From: BOG-908 sp964244615
GTDB taxonomy: Bacteria > Pseudomonadota > Alphaproteobacteria > Acetobacterales > Acetobacteraceae
Direction: 5' to 3'
DNA: 15,545 bases
NCBI GenBank assembly: GCA_964244615.1
Contig: CAXTJP010000063.1
Coordinates: 1-15,545, forward strand
Numbering within the stretch: position 1 is the stretch's first letter; every line of letters starts with the position of its first letter. The position numbers and the translations under genes were made by a program. Under the pieces are notes generated by a model, which saw only the letters and a program-made list of their open reading frames with translations, was not told where the DNA came from and did no database searches. This document shows, piece after piece, positions 7,825 through 15,545 of the stretch.

Positions 7825-7852
7825 ACGTTCGCGTAAGATAACGTTTGCGAAG
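7825..7852. repeat. Imperfect direct repeat with embedded dyad, candidate operator
   Basis: Two 12-bp copies, ACGTTCGCGTAA and ACGTTTGCGAAG, spaced 16 bp start to start, sit about 110-140 bp before the rightward S53 gene. The stretch also contains TTCGC and GCGAA as inverted arms. It is a possible regulator site; length and mismatches make chance possible. Confidence 0.3.
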
Positions 7853-7953
7853 GTTAGTAGTACTCCCTAGCATGGCGCGCGTTGAACAGGGTCAGGCCTG
7901 GATCCGCTGCATCACCGCATGCGGCTCGTGAGCTGTTGCCCATTCTTGAAATC

Positions 7954-7957
7954 GGAG
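7954..7957 (+). promoter_or_regulatory. Ribosome binding site pointing to a TTG start of the rightward S53 gene
   Basis: GGAG followed by 6 bases and TTG at 7964. The next ATG (7976) is 18 bases away, too far for this site, and the ATG at 7919 has no clear site. A TTG start would add only four residues ahead of the signal peptide. Confidence 0.5.
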
Positions 7958-7963
7958 CCTGCC

Positions 7964-10132
7964 TTGCACTCACTGATGAAAACCCGGATGCTTTGCGGAA
8001 CGATACTGGCGGGGTTTGTCACCCTGGCAGGCAACGCCCGCGCAGCCGATACCGCGACCGTTCCCGGCAACGTCGCAGCTTGGGCCACCCCGTCGGCCAA
8101 GGTCGGCGCGGTCGAGGACACCAGGCGTGTCTCGATCGTCGTGCACATGGCACTGCGCAACGTGGACGGCCTGAAGCGCCTGGTTGCCGACATTTCCAAG
8201 CCGACCAGCCCGAATTACGGGAAGTACCTGACAGTCTCCGGTGTCCGCAACCGGTTCGCGGCCGACCCCGCGGATGTGGAGGCGACCAAGGCGTTGCTGA
8301 CCAATGCCGGCATGGAGAACGTCGTGGCAGGCCCGGCCGGCGCCTACGTTTCGGCCGACGCGACCGTGGCGCAGCTGGCCAGCACCTTCGGTGTGTCGCA
8401 GGCACTCTACAAGGTCCACGGCCGCGTGCTGCGCGCCAACGCGGAACTGCCGAGCATCCCGGCGACGCTCGCCGGAAAGGTGGTGTCGATCGAGGGCCTG
8501 CACGAAGGCAACCTGCGCCACCCCCATTTGGTCTCGGCGGTCGAGGGTCAGCGCCGGATGCCGGCCGGCTTCCACGCCGAAGACAGCGCCGACGTGACGC
8601 CGCCGCCGGTTTCGGCCAACCTGCCTTCGCCGTACTGCGACACGTACATGGGCGACCTCCAGGCGACGCTCAGCACGAAGCCCGCGCCGTACGATGCCAA
8701 GCTGCCTTGGCTGAACTGCGGCTACACGCCGCAGCAGATCCGCGCCGCCTACGGCCTGGACAAGATGACGGCCGACGGGACCGGCGTGACCATCGGGATC
8801 GTCGACGCCTTTGCCTCCCCCACGCTGATGGCGGACGGCAACGCCTACGCCGCGAAACACGGTCTGCCCGCGCTGACATCGGCCAACTTCGCGCAGGTCC
8901 TGCCGCAGGGCATATACAACGTGCCTGCGGACCAGGTGACCAACGCCTATGGCTGGTGGGGCGAGCAGTCGCTCGATCTGGCTGCGGTGCATGGATCGGC
9001 ACCGGGTGCCAACATCGTCTATATCGGATCGACCGATAACGGCACGTCGCTGACCGTCGCGCTGACCAACGCGATCTACAACCGGCAGGCCGACATCCTC
9101 ACCAACAGCTACAGCTACAACGGCGACGACATCGACCCGGCGGACGTCGAGGCGCAGAACGAGACGTTCATGGTCGCGGCCGCGACCGGGATCACGGTGC
9201 TGTTCAGCAGCGGGGACGACGGCGATCTCAGTGCCGTCAACGGGGTTGCCACTGCCTCCTTCGAGTCGGACAGCCCTTACGTGACCGGCGTCGGCGGCAC
9301 CTCGCTCTACCTTCGTGGCCCGCACGGGCTGAAACAGGAGTGGGGCTGGGGCACCTATCGCGACTACCTGGCGAACGCGACCGTCAATAGCGGCACGTCG
9401 ATCACCACCTCCGGCCTGGTCGAAACCACGGTGGGCAAGAAGACCTTCCCGGCCTTCGCGTTCTATTCGGGCTCGGGCGGCGGCATCAGCACGCTGTCGC
9501 CACAGCCGGACTACCAGGCGGGCATCGTTCCGGACGTCCTGGCCACCACGCTGCACAGCGCTGACGGCTCGGTCATGACGATCGCCAAGGCGCGGGTGGC
9601 ACCCGACGTGTCGATGGATGCCGATCCCTATACCGGCTACATCATTGGCGAGACGTTCACCATCGCGGGCAACCCGATCAGCGATGCCGGCTGCACGCCG
9701 CTCACCGCGACCACCGAGTACTGCGAACTCGGCTTCGGCGGCACCAGCCTCGCCTCGCCACTGCTGGCCGGCACGTTGGCCGTGGTGGACCAGGCACGCC
9801 TGGCCGCCGGCAAGCCGCTGCTCGGCTTCGCCAACCCGTTCTTCTACGCGGGCAAGATCGGCACCACGTTCACCGCCGCCGGCATCAACGACGTGGCGGC
9901 GCCGACACGGCCGCACGCCCTGTTGCGCGGTTACGCCAACGACCTGACACGGGTCCGCGTCGTCACCGTCAACTCGGTGCCCTACAACCTCCAGACATCG
10001 CCTTTCCCGCTCACCGTCTGCGGTTCGCGGATCTGCGAGGGGATCGACGAGATCTTCAACGACACCACGAGTGGTTACGACGACGTGACCGGCCTGGGCG
10101 TGCCCTACGCGCCCGCCCTGTCCGTTCAGTAG
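7964..10132 (+). CDS. Secreted sedolisin-type (S53) pro-peptidase with cysteine-rich additions, about 720 residues
   Basis: A second S53 serine-carboxyl peptidase. Numbered from the ATG at 7976: signal peptide 1-23 (hydrophobic stretch ending ARA-AD), activation domain about 50-180 (SPNYGKYLT), linker 180-245, then catalytic domain. Catalytic residues are E330 and D334 (WGEQSLD), oxyanion D414 (SSGD) and nucleophile S591 (GGTSLASP). The mature region has six cysteines in three near pairs (221/248, 573/583, 682/687), consistent with disulfides in an exported protein. The calcium-site aspartates look kept (IND at 639, GYD at 702), separated by an insertion of about 60 residues that contains the last Cys pair. 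The start is taken at TTG 7964 because of its ribosome site; ATG 7976 and ATG 7919 are alternatives. Sequence and length differ clearly from the neighbouring S53 protein, so this is not a recent duplication. Confidence 0.92.
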   Translation: MHSLMKTRMLCGTILAGFVTLAGNARAADTATVPGNVAAWATPSAKVGAVEDTRRVSIVVHMALRNVDGLKRLVADISKPTSPNYGKYLTVSGVRNRFAADPADVEATKALLTNAGMENVVAGPAGAYVSADATVAQLASTFGVSQALYKVHGRVLRANAELPSIPATLAGKVVSIEGLHEGNLRHPHLVSAVEGQRRMPAGFHAEDSADVTPPPVSANLPSPYCDTYMGDLQATLSTKPAPYDAKLPWLNCGYTPQQIRAAYGLDKMTADGTGVTIGIVDAFASPTLMADGNAYAAKHGLPALTSANFAQVLPQGIYNVPADQVTNAYGWWGEQSLDLAAVHGSAPGANIVYIGSTDNGTSLTVALTNAIYNRQADILTNSYSYNGDDIDPADVEAQNETFMVAAATGITVLFSSGDDGDLSAVNGVATASFESDSPYVTGVGGTSLYLRGPHGLKQEWGWGTYRDYLANATVNSGTSITTSGLVETTVGKKTFPAFAFYSGSGGGISTLSPQPDYQAGIVPDVLATTLHSADGSVMTIAKARVAPDVSMDADPYTGYIIGETFTIAGNPISDAGCTPLTATTEYCELGFGGTSLASPLLAGTLAVVDQARLAAGKPLLGFANPFFYAGKIGTTFTAAGINDVAAPTRPHALLRGYANDLTRVRVVTVNSVPYNLQTSPFPLTVCGSRICEGIDEIFNDTTSGYDDVTGLGVPYAPALSVQ

Positions 10133-10144
10133 CCGCAGCAAGAT

Positions 10145-10176
10145 AACCGTCGCGCACGGCAGCGTGCGTGACGGTT
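10145..10176. terminator. Bidirectional hairpin terminator between S53 gene and pdxJ
   Basis: Arms AACCGTCGCGCACG (10145-10158) and CGTGCGTGACGGTT (10163-10176) pair over 14 bases with a single G-T wobble, around the tetraloop GCAG. It sits in the 46-bp gap between the convergent S53 and pdxJ stops and is followed on the + strand by CTTC. It fits termination from both sides. Confidence 0.7.
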
Positions 10177-10178
10177 CT

Positions 10179-10913
10179 TCACCCCGCCTGACGGGCGGCG
10201 CGCATCAGGCGGCGCATGTGTGCAACGCTTCCCGCCAGCCCTTCGAAGATTGCGGCACCGACCAGGAAATGGCCGATGTTCAGTTCGGCCACCTGCGGCA
10301 GGGCGGCGATCGGGCTGACGTTGTCGTAGGTCAGCCCGTGGCCGGCGTGGCATTCCAGGCCAAGCTCCACCGTCAGCGCCACCGCGTCCGCCAGGCGCTG
10401 CAGCTCGCCGGTCCGGCCCAGCGCGTAGGCGCCGGTGTGCAGCTCGACGACCGGGGCGCCCAGCGACGCCGCCGCGCGAAGCTGGGCGGGGTCGGGATCG
10501 ACGAACAGCGAGACGCGTATGCCGCCCGCGCCCAGGGCGGCCACCATCGGGCGCAGCGCGTCCATCTGTCCGGCCGCGTCCAGGCCCCCTTCGGTGGTCA
10601 CCTCCCGCCGGTGCTCGGGCACGATGCAGCACGCGTGGGGCCGGGCCTGTAGCGCGATCGCCACCATCTCGTCGGTGGCCGCCATCTCCAGGTTGATCGG
10701 CGCCGTCAACGCCGCGCGCAGCCGCGACAGATCGTGGTCGTGGATGTGTCTGCGGTCCTCGCGCAGGTGCAGCGTGATGCCGTCCGCACCCGCTTCCAGC
10801 GCCACCCGCGCCGCCTCCAGCGGGTCGGGGAAGCTGCCGCCACGGGCGTTACGCAGGGTGGCCACGTGATCGATGTTCACGCCAAGGCGTACGGGCAGGG
10901 TGGCGGGGGGCAT
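10179..10913 (-). CDS. pdxJ: Pyridoxine 5'-phosphate synthase
   Basis: Condenses 3-amino-2-oxopropyl phosphate with 1-deoxy-D-xylulose 5-phosphate to pyridoxine 5'-phosphate, the ring-closing step of DXP-dependent vitamin B6 synthesis. At 244 residues it is the normal size for this TIM-barrel enzyme. Motifs: LGVNIDHVATLRNARG (10-25), HLREDRRHI (49-57), catalytic Glu E76 in NLEMA, TTEGGLD (106-112), ELHTG with E157, HAGHGLTY (189-196) and ELNIGH (210-215). ATG at 10913 has GGAG with a 6-base spacer. The pdxA stop is 14 bp upstream, so the two sequential enzymes are almost certainly co-transcribed. The gene ends at the shared hairpin terminator. Confidence 0.97.
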   Translation of the reverse strand: MPPATLPVRLGVNIDHVATLRNARGGSFPDPLEAARVALEAGADGITLHLREDRRHIHDHDLSRLRAALTAPINLEMAATDEMVAIALQARPHACCIVPEHRREVTTEGGLDAAGQMDALRPMVAALGAGGIRVSLFVDPDPAQLRAAASLGAPVVELHTGAYALGRTGELQRLADAVALTVELGLECHAGHGLTYDNVSPIAALPQVAELNIGHFLVGAAIFEGLAGSVAHMRRLMRAARQAG

Positions 10914-10927
10914 GCTGTGCTCCGGGT

Positions 10928-11893
10928 TCAGGGCGCGCGACGTCGACGCGTGGCTATCTCGTCGGCCAGGCGCAAGGCGGCAATCAGGCTGGACGGATCG
11001 GCCAGGCCGCGTCCGGCGATGTCGAAGGCGGTGCCGTGGTCGGGCGAGGTACGGACGATCGGCAGGCCGAGCGTCACGTTCACCCCGCCCGACATGTCCA
11101 GCGTCTTGAGCGGGATCAGCGCCTGGTCATGGTACATGCAGATCGCCGCGTCGTAGCGGCCGCGTGCGCCGGCGGTGAACATGGTGTCCGGCGGCCAGGG
11201 GCCGGTCACGTCCATGCCCGCCGCGCGCAGCCGGTCGATCGCCGGCTGGATCAGGGTGATCTCCTCCTCTCCCATGCGGCCGGCCTCGCCGGCATGCGGG
11301 TTCAGCCCGGCCACGGCGATGCGCGGGTGCGGCACGCCGAAATCCGTGATCAGGGCGGCATGGGTGGCGCAGGCCACGGCGACGATGCCGTCGGACGTCA
11401 GCCGGTCCAGCGCCGCGCGCAACGACACGTGGATGGTGACCGGCACCACGCGCAGCATGGGCGAGGCGAGCATCATCACCTCGGCGCCCGCCACCCCGGT
11501 CAGGGCCGCCAGGAACTCGGTGTGGCCGGGATGCGGAAAGCCCGCCGCCAGCAGCACCGCCTTGCTGATCGGGTTGGTGACCACGCCCGACACGATCCCC
11601 GCCTGCGCCAGTCGAACGGCGCCCTCGATGCTGGCGATGACGGCCGGCGCGTAAGCGGGGTCGGGGTGGCCGGGGCGCACCGGGCTGGCCAGGCGGACGG
11701 GCAGCACCGGCATGGCTTGCGCGAAACGCGCCTGGTCCGGCCGCTCCACCACCTGCACGGGGGCATGGGCGGACAGCCAGTCCGGATCGGCCAAGGTGAC
11801 GAAACTCAGGTCGCCGTGGCGGAGCGCGGCCCAGGCGGCAGCGGCGATCTCGCCGCCGATCCCGGCGGGATCGCCCATGGTCAGTGCCAGCAT
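10928..11893 (-). CDS. pdxA: 4-hydroxythreonine-4-phosphate dehydrogenase
   Basis: NAD(P)-dependent enzyme that oxidises 4-phosphohydroxy-L-threonine; spontaneous decarboxylation of the product gives 3-amino-2-oxopropyl phosphate, the substrate of PdxJ encoded next. It has 321 residues, typical of the family. Metal-binding histidines are visible at H155 (TIHVSL), H200 (GLNPHAGE) and H255 (MYHDQALIP); other signatures are TMGDPAGIG (5-13) and GHTEFLA (123-129). The start ATG at 11893 follows GGAGAGG. It lies 22 bp after lpd and 14 bp before pdxJ. Many proteobacteria place pdxA with surA and ksgA, so the position behind lpd is less usual. Confidence 0.97.
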   Translation of the reverse strand: MLALTMGDPAGIGGEIAAAAWAALRHGDLSFVTLADPDWLSAHAPVQVVERPDQARFAQAMPVLPVRLASPVRPGHPDPAYAPAVIASIEGAVRLAQAGIVSGVVTNPISKAVLLAAGFPHPGHTEFLAALTGVAGAEVMMLASPMLRVVPVTIHVSLRAALDRLTSDGIVAVACATHAALITDFGVPHPRIAVAGLNPHAGEAGRMGEEEITLIQPAIDRLRAAGMDVTGPWPPDTMFTAGARGRYDAAICMYHDQALIPLKTLDMSGGVNVTLGLPIVRTSPDHGTAFDIAGRGLADPSSLIAALRLADEIATRRRRAP

Positions 11894-11915
11894 CGAGCCT
11901 CTCCGACCGGGGTCG

Positions 11916-13673
<1,758 letters not shown>

Positions 13674-13751
13674 TAAACACTCCGTAGGGCGGGCTGCGCC
13701 TTAACATCCCACCGACACGCCAACACCGGCGCGATCTGTAGCCTTTCAGGT

Positions 13752-13792
13752 GGTGCGCACCGGCCTAAGGTGGAATGCCAAAATGCATTCCA
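13752..13792. repeat. Two dyad-symmetric elements upstream of lpd, candidate operators
   Basis: The 171-bp spacer before lpd holds the perfect 10-bp palindrome GGTGCGCACC (13752-13761) and, 9 bp further, TGGAATGC-N6-GCATTCCA (13771-13792), a perfect 8-bp inverted repeat. The second has no T-run after it on the minus strand, so it is more likely a protein site than a terminator of the preceding gene. Its neighbour encodes two XRE DNA-binding domains; binding by that protein is a guess. Confidence 0.4.
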
Positions 13793-13844
13793 TGCTACGA
13801 TATTTGCTCCTGACCGTATGGTAAGCTCCCGCGTTGATAGCTAT

Positions 13845-14606
13845 TCACCTGTCAACGTTCTGCTGGTTGAGGACCGCATTTGACTTTAAAAACTTTATAA
13901 GCACCTTCTCGATCTGCTCGCGAAGCTGCTTGTCGGCGACGCCGACATACGCAGCGTTTTGCACGATGGGCGGTCTAAACCAAAACTTTTGATGATGATC
14001 GCGTAGTCGGACCGCTATACGTTGGCCTTGACCGACATAGATTGGTCGATCACTGATATCATACAGTACATATATGCCTGCTACGTTGGGCCATTCAGCT
14101 TCACTATTGGGGTTAAAATTGAACCACTCGCCTATTCCCTCGATGGTAGACTCTTCCTTGGCCTCCTCTTTCGCCTCTGTAGAGAGGTTCTCCCCAAGTG
14201 CCCTCTCGAGTTTTTCAATCGTTATTCGCTGAGGGTTTTGGCTTTTGCCTGATTCAATGTTGTAGATCGAAAGAGGTGACAAAGCGGCTTTCGCCGCCAG
14301 CTCGGGCACAGAGTAGTTTTTCTCGAGACGCGACTTATTCAGCCAAGCGCCAATTGCGGATGGGCCGTCAACATGATCCTCGTCTGCGGGCTCATCTGAT
14401 CCGTTATCACTTTGAGAGGATGTTTTGCCAAGAAGCTTGCGGAGCTGAGCTTTATACTCTTCGGATGGAAAGCGGCTCTCGCTCTCCCACAGCGACATAG
14501 TCGCATTGGATACTTTAGGGTCCAGTTTATTACCCAGTTCGCTTTGGGTCATGCCAAGTCTCACCCGAGACTTCTTCATCGCGGGACCAAACCTTAGCCT
14601 AGGCAA
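13845..14606 (-). CDS. Tandem XRE helix-turn-helix protein fused to a GIY-YIG nuclease domain
   Basis: A 253-residue protein I cannot name. Two XRE-type helix-turn-helix domains are visible at about 10-60 (MTQSELGNKL, MSLWES) and 84-140 (YSVPELAAKAALS, IYNIESGK). An acidic Glu/Lys-rich linker (144-157) follows, then a GIY-YIG domain (about 175-250) with GIY (177-179), YVG (190-192), R200/R202, H204/H205, glutamates E230 and E233 in the helix, and a late Asn (N247). The usual catalytic Tyr, Arg, Glu and Asn positions are therefore filled and nuclease activity is possible. The start is TTG at 14606 with AGGAGA 8 bases before it; ATG at 14579 lacks a site. It begins 34 bp after odhB. GC is low: two sampled 60-base lines give 48% and 43%, against 67% for one in lpd, which suggests acquisition. 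It may be a DNA-targeted nuclease, a repressor using GIY-YIG as a fold, or a lone defence factor. Confidence 0.82.
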   Translation of the reverse strand: MPRLRFGPAMKKSRVRLGMTQSELGNKLDPKVSNATMSLWESESRFPSEEYKAQLRKLLGKTSSQSDNGSDEPADEDHVDGPSAIGAWLNKSRLEKNYSVPELAAKAALSPLSIYNIESGKSQNPQRITIEKLERALGENLSTEAKEEAKEESTIEGIGEWFNFNPNSEAEWPNVAGIYVLYDISDRPIYVGQGQRIAVRLRDHHQKFWFRPPIVQNAAYVGVADKQLREQIEKVLIKFLKSNAVLNQQNVDR

Positions 14607-14614
14607 ACTACCGT

Positions 14615-14620
14615 TCTCCT
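14615..14620 (-). promoter_or_regulatory. Ribosome binding site deciding the TTG start of the XRE/GIY-YIG gene
   Basis: AGGAGA on the minus strand, 8 bases before TTG (14606-14604). The in-frame ATG 27 bases further has no comparable site, so translation very likely starts at TTG. Confidence 0.65.
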
Positions 14621-14640
14621 GTCAGCAAGACGCACTCCAA

Positions 14641-15545
14641 TCACAAGCCCAATAATAATCGCCGCGGGTCCTCCACGCCTTCCTTCAACCGAACAAGGAA
14701 GCTAACAGCTTCCTTGCCGTCCACGATACGGTGGTCGTAGCTAAGCGCCAAGTACATCATCGGGCGTATCTCGATCTTTCCCGACACCACCACCGGCCGG
14801 TCCTGGATCTTGTGCATGCCCAGGATGGCCGATTGCGGCGGGTTGAGGATCGGCGTGCTCATCAGCGAGCCGTAGGTGCCGCCGTTGGTGATGGAGAAAC
14901 TGCCGCCGGTCAGTTCCTCCAGTTTCAACTGGCCGTCGCGTGCGCGTCGGCCGAGATCGCCGATGGCTTTCTCGATCTGTGCGAAATCAAGTGTTTCCGC
15001 ATCCCGCAGCACCGGCACGACGAGGCCGTTCGCGCCGCCGACGGCGATGCCCATGTTGACGAAGTTCTTGTAGACGATGTCCTCGCCGTCGATCTCGGCG
15101 TTCACCGCCGGGAACTCGTGCAGGGCCGCCACACAGGCGCGCACGAAGAAGGACATGAAGCCCAGGCGCACGCCGCCATGCTTCTTCTCGAACGCCTCCT
15201 TGTACTCGTTTCGCAGCGCCATCACGGCGCTCATGTCCACCTCGTTGAAGGTGGTCAGGATGGCGGCGACGTTCTGCGCCTCCTTCAGCCGCTGCGCGAT
15301 GGTGCGGCGCAGGCGGGTCATGCGCACGCGCTCCTCGCGCGCGTCCGGCGCGCGGGGCGCGGGCTTTGCGGTCGGCGCCGGTGCCGCGGGGCGGTCCAGG
15401 AAGGCCAGCACGTCGCCCTTGGTGATGCGCCCGTCGCGGCCGGAGCCGACACCGACCGCTTCGGCGGAGACCTCGCGCTCCTGCATCATCTTGGCGGCCG
15501 CCGGCAGCGGCGCGTGCGTGCCGCGGTCGGCCTCGACGTCGGCGG
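14641..15545 (-). CDS. odhB: 2-oxoglutarate dehydrogenase E2 (dihydrolipoyl succinyltransferase), 5' end outside window
   Basis: Acyltransferase core of the 2-oxoglutarate dehydrogenase complex, moving succinyl from the lipoyl arm to CoA in the TCA cycle. The frame is open to the right edge, so about 300 residues of a protein normally near 400 are seen; the N-terminal lipoyl domain is outside. Visible: the E3/E1-binding domain (LPAAAKMMQ to GRITKGDVLAFL, 15430-15520), an Ala/Pro linker, and the catalytic domain with ITNGGTYGSLMSTPILN, GMHKI and the active-site motif SYDHRIVDG, whose His codon is 14731-14733. The ending EDPRRLLLGL matches SucB rather than the pyruvate dehydrogenase E2. The last codons are unusually AT-rich (TTA TTA TTG), and GC falls towards the stop. 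The XRE/GIY-YIG gene starts 34 bp later and lpd follows that. Confidence 0.95.
   Translation of the reverse strand, partial: ADVEADRGTHAPLPAAAKMMQEREVSAEAVGVGSGRDGRITKGDVLAFLDRPAAPAPTAKPAPRAPDAREERVRMTRLRRTIAQRLKEAQNVAAILTTFNEVDMSAVMALRNEYKEAFEKKHGGVRLGFMSFFVRACVAALHEFPAVNAEIDGEDIVYKNFVNMGIAVGGANGLVVPVLRDAETLDFAQIEKAIGDLGRRARDGQLKLEELTGGSFSITNGGTYGSLMSTPILNPPQSAILGMHKIQDRPVVVSGKIEIRPMMYLALSYDHRIVDGKEAVSFLVRLKEGVEDPRRLLLGL
14694..14716. repeat. 9-bp-stem inverted repeat inside the 3' end of odhB
   Basis: CAAGGAAGC (14694-14702) and GCTTCCTTG (14708-14716) around the 5-base loop TAACA, within codons shortly after the active-site DHRIVDG motif and about 55 bases before the stop. Perfect pairing in a coding region of reduced GC is unusual. 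It could pause ribosomes or polymerase, or be a trace of recombination; chance is possible. Confidence 0.35.

Larger units (their letters stand above)
7613..7963. promoter_or_regulatory. Divergent control region between the two S53 peptidase genes
   Basis: About 350 bp without a credible gene and visibly richer in A/T than its flanks. It must hold promoters for both peptidases. Seen in it: an extended -10-like element for the leftward gene (7728-7736), an imperfect direct repeat ACGTTCGCGTAA / ACGTTTGCGAAG (7825-7836 and 7841-7852) whose TTCGC and GCGAA parts also form a dyad, and a weak rightward candidate CGGACA (7810-7815) with TAAGAT (7834-7839). No RNA gene or riboswitch is recognised. 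Confidence 0.5.

Noticed and set aside
7970..10141. 723-codon open frame on the minus strand opposite the rightward S53 gene
   Set aside because: Same reasoning: complete S53 protein on the plus strand, low-complexity Arg/Gly/Val/His composition on the other.
13674..14640. Complete restriction-modification or toxin-antitoxin operon around the XRE/GIY-YIG gene
   Set aside because: There is one gene only; no methyltransferase, small partner gene or second reading frame with a credible start is visible in this stretch.

Overview
The window reads as ordinary chromosome of a high-GC alphaproteobacterium, most plausibly Acetobacteraceae/Rhodospirillales. This rests on base composition (sampled lines near 67% GC), on the 2-oxoglutarate dehydrogenase genes odhB and lpd on one strand, and on two secreted S53 acid peptidases, a family common in acid-living bacteria. 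The taxonomic call is inference; no rRNA or tRNA gene is visible.

Layout, left to right. (1) Bases 1-381 hold the 3' end of xerD on the + strand. (2) Bases 368-2733 hold two overlapping minus-strand signalling genes: a PAS-GGDEF-EAL cyclic-di-GMP enzyme followed, through a 4-base ATGA overlap, by a short BLUF blue-light sensor. (3) Aspartate-semialdehyde dehydrogenase (asd, minus) and glucose-6-phosphate dehydrogenase (zwf, plus) diverge from a 187-bp spacer. (4) Two secreted sedolisin (S53) pro-peptidases diverge from a roughly 350-bp AT-richer control region (5681-10132). The pair is closed on each side by strong hairpins: a 32-bp perfect palindrome plus a 12-bp-stem hairpin on the left, and a 14-bp-stem hairpin on the right. 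(5) From 15545 down to 10179 all genes are on the minus strand: odhB (E2 of 2-oxoglutarate dehydrogenase, 5' end outside the window), a low-GC gene encoding two XRE helix-turn-helix domains fused to a GIY-YIG nuclease domain, lpd (E3 with an extra N-terminal lipoyl domain), pdxA and pdxJ.

How the genes work together. OdhB and Lpd belong to the 2-oxoglutarate dehydrogenase complex. PdxA and PdxJ catalyse consecutive steps of pyridoxine 5'-phosphate synthesis and sit 22 and 14 bp behind lpd as a likely operon. The BLUF/PAS-GGDEF-EAL pair looks like a light-controlled c-di-GMP module in which sensor and enzyme are separate proteins. The two S53 peptidases probably digest protein outside the cytoplasm at low pH.

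The best candidates for something not well described are the XRE-XRE-GIY-YIG gene wedged between odhB and lpd in a low-GC patch that seems to reach into the 3' end of odhB, and the BLUF/c-di-GMP gene pair. No CRISPR array, insertion sequence or complete defence operon is visible.
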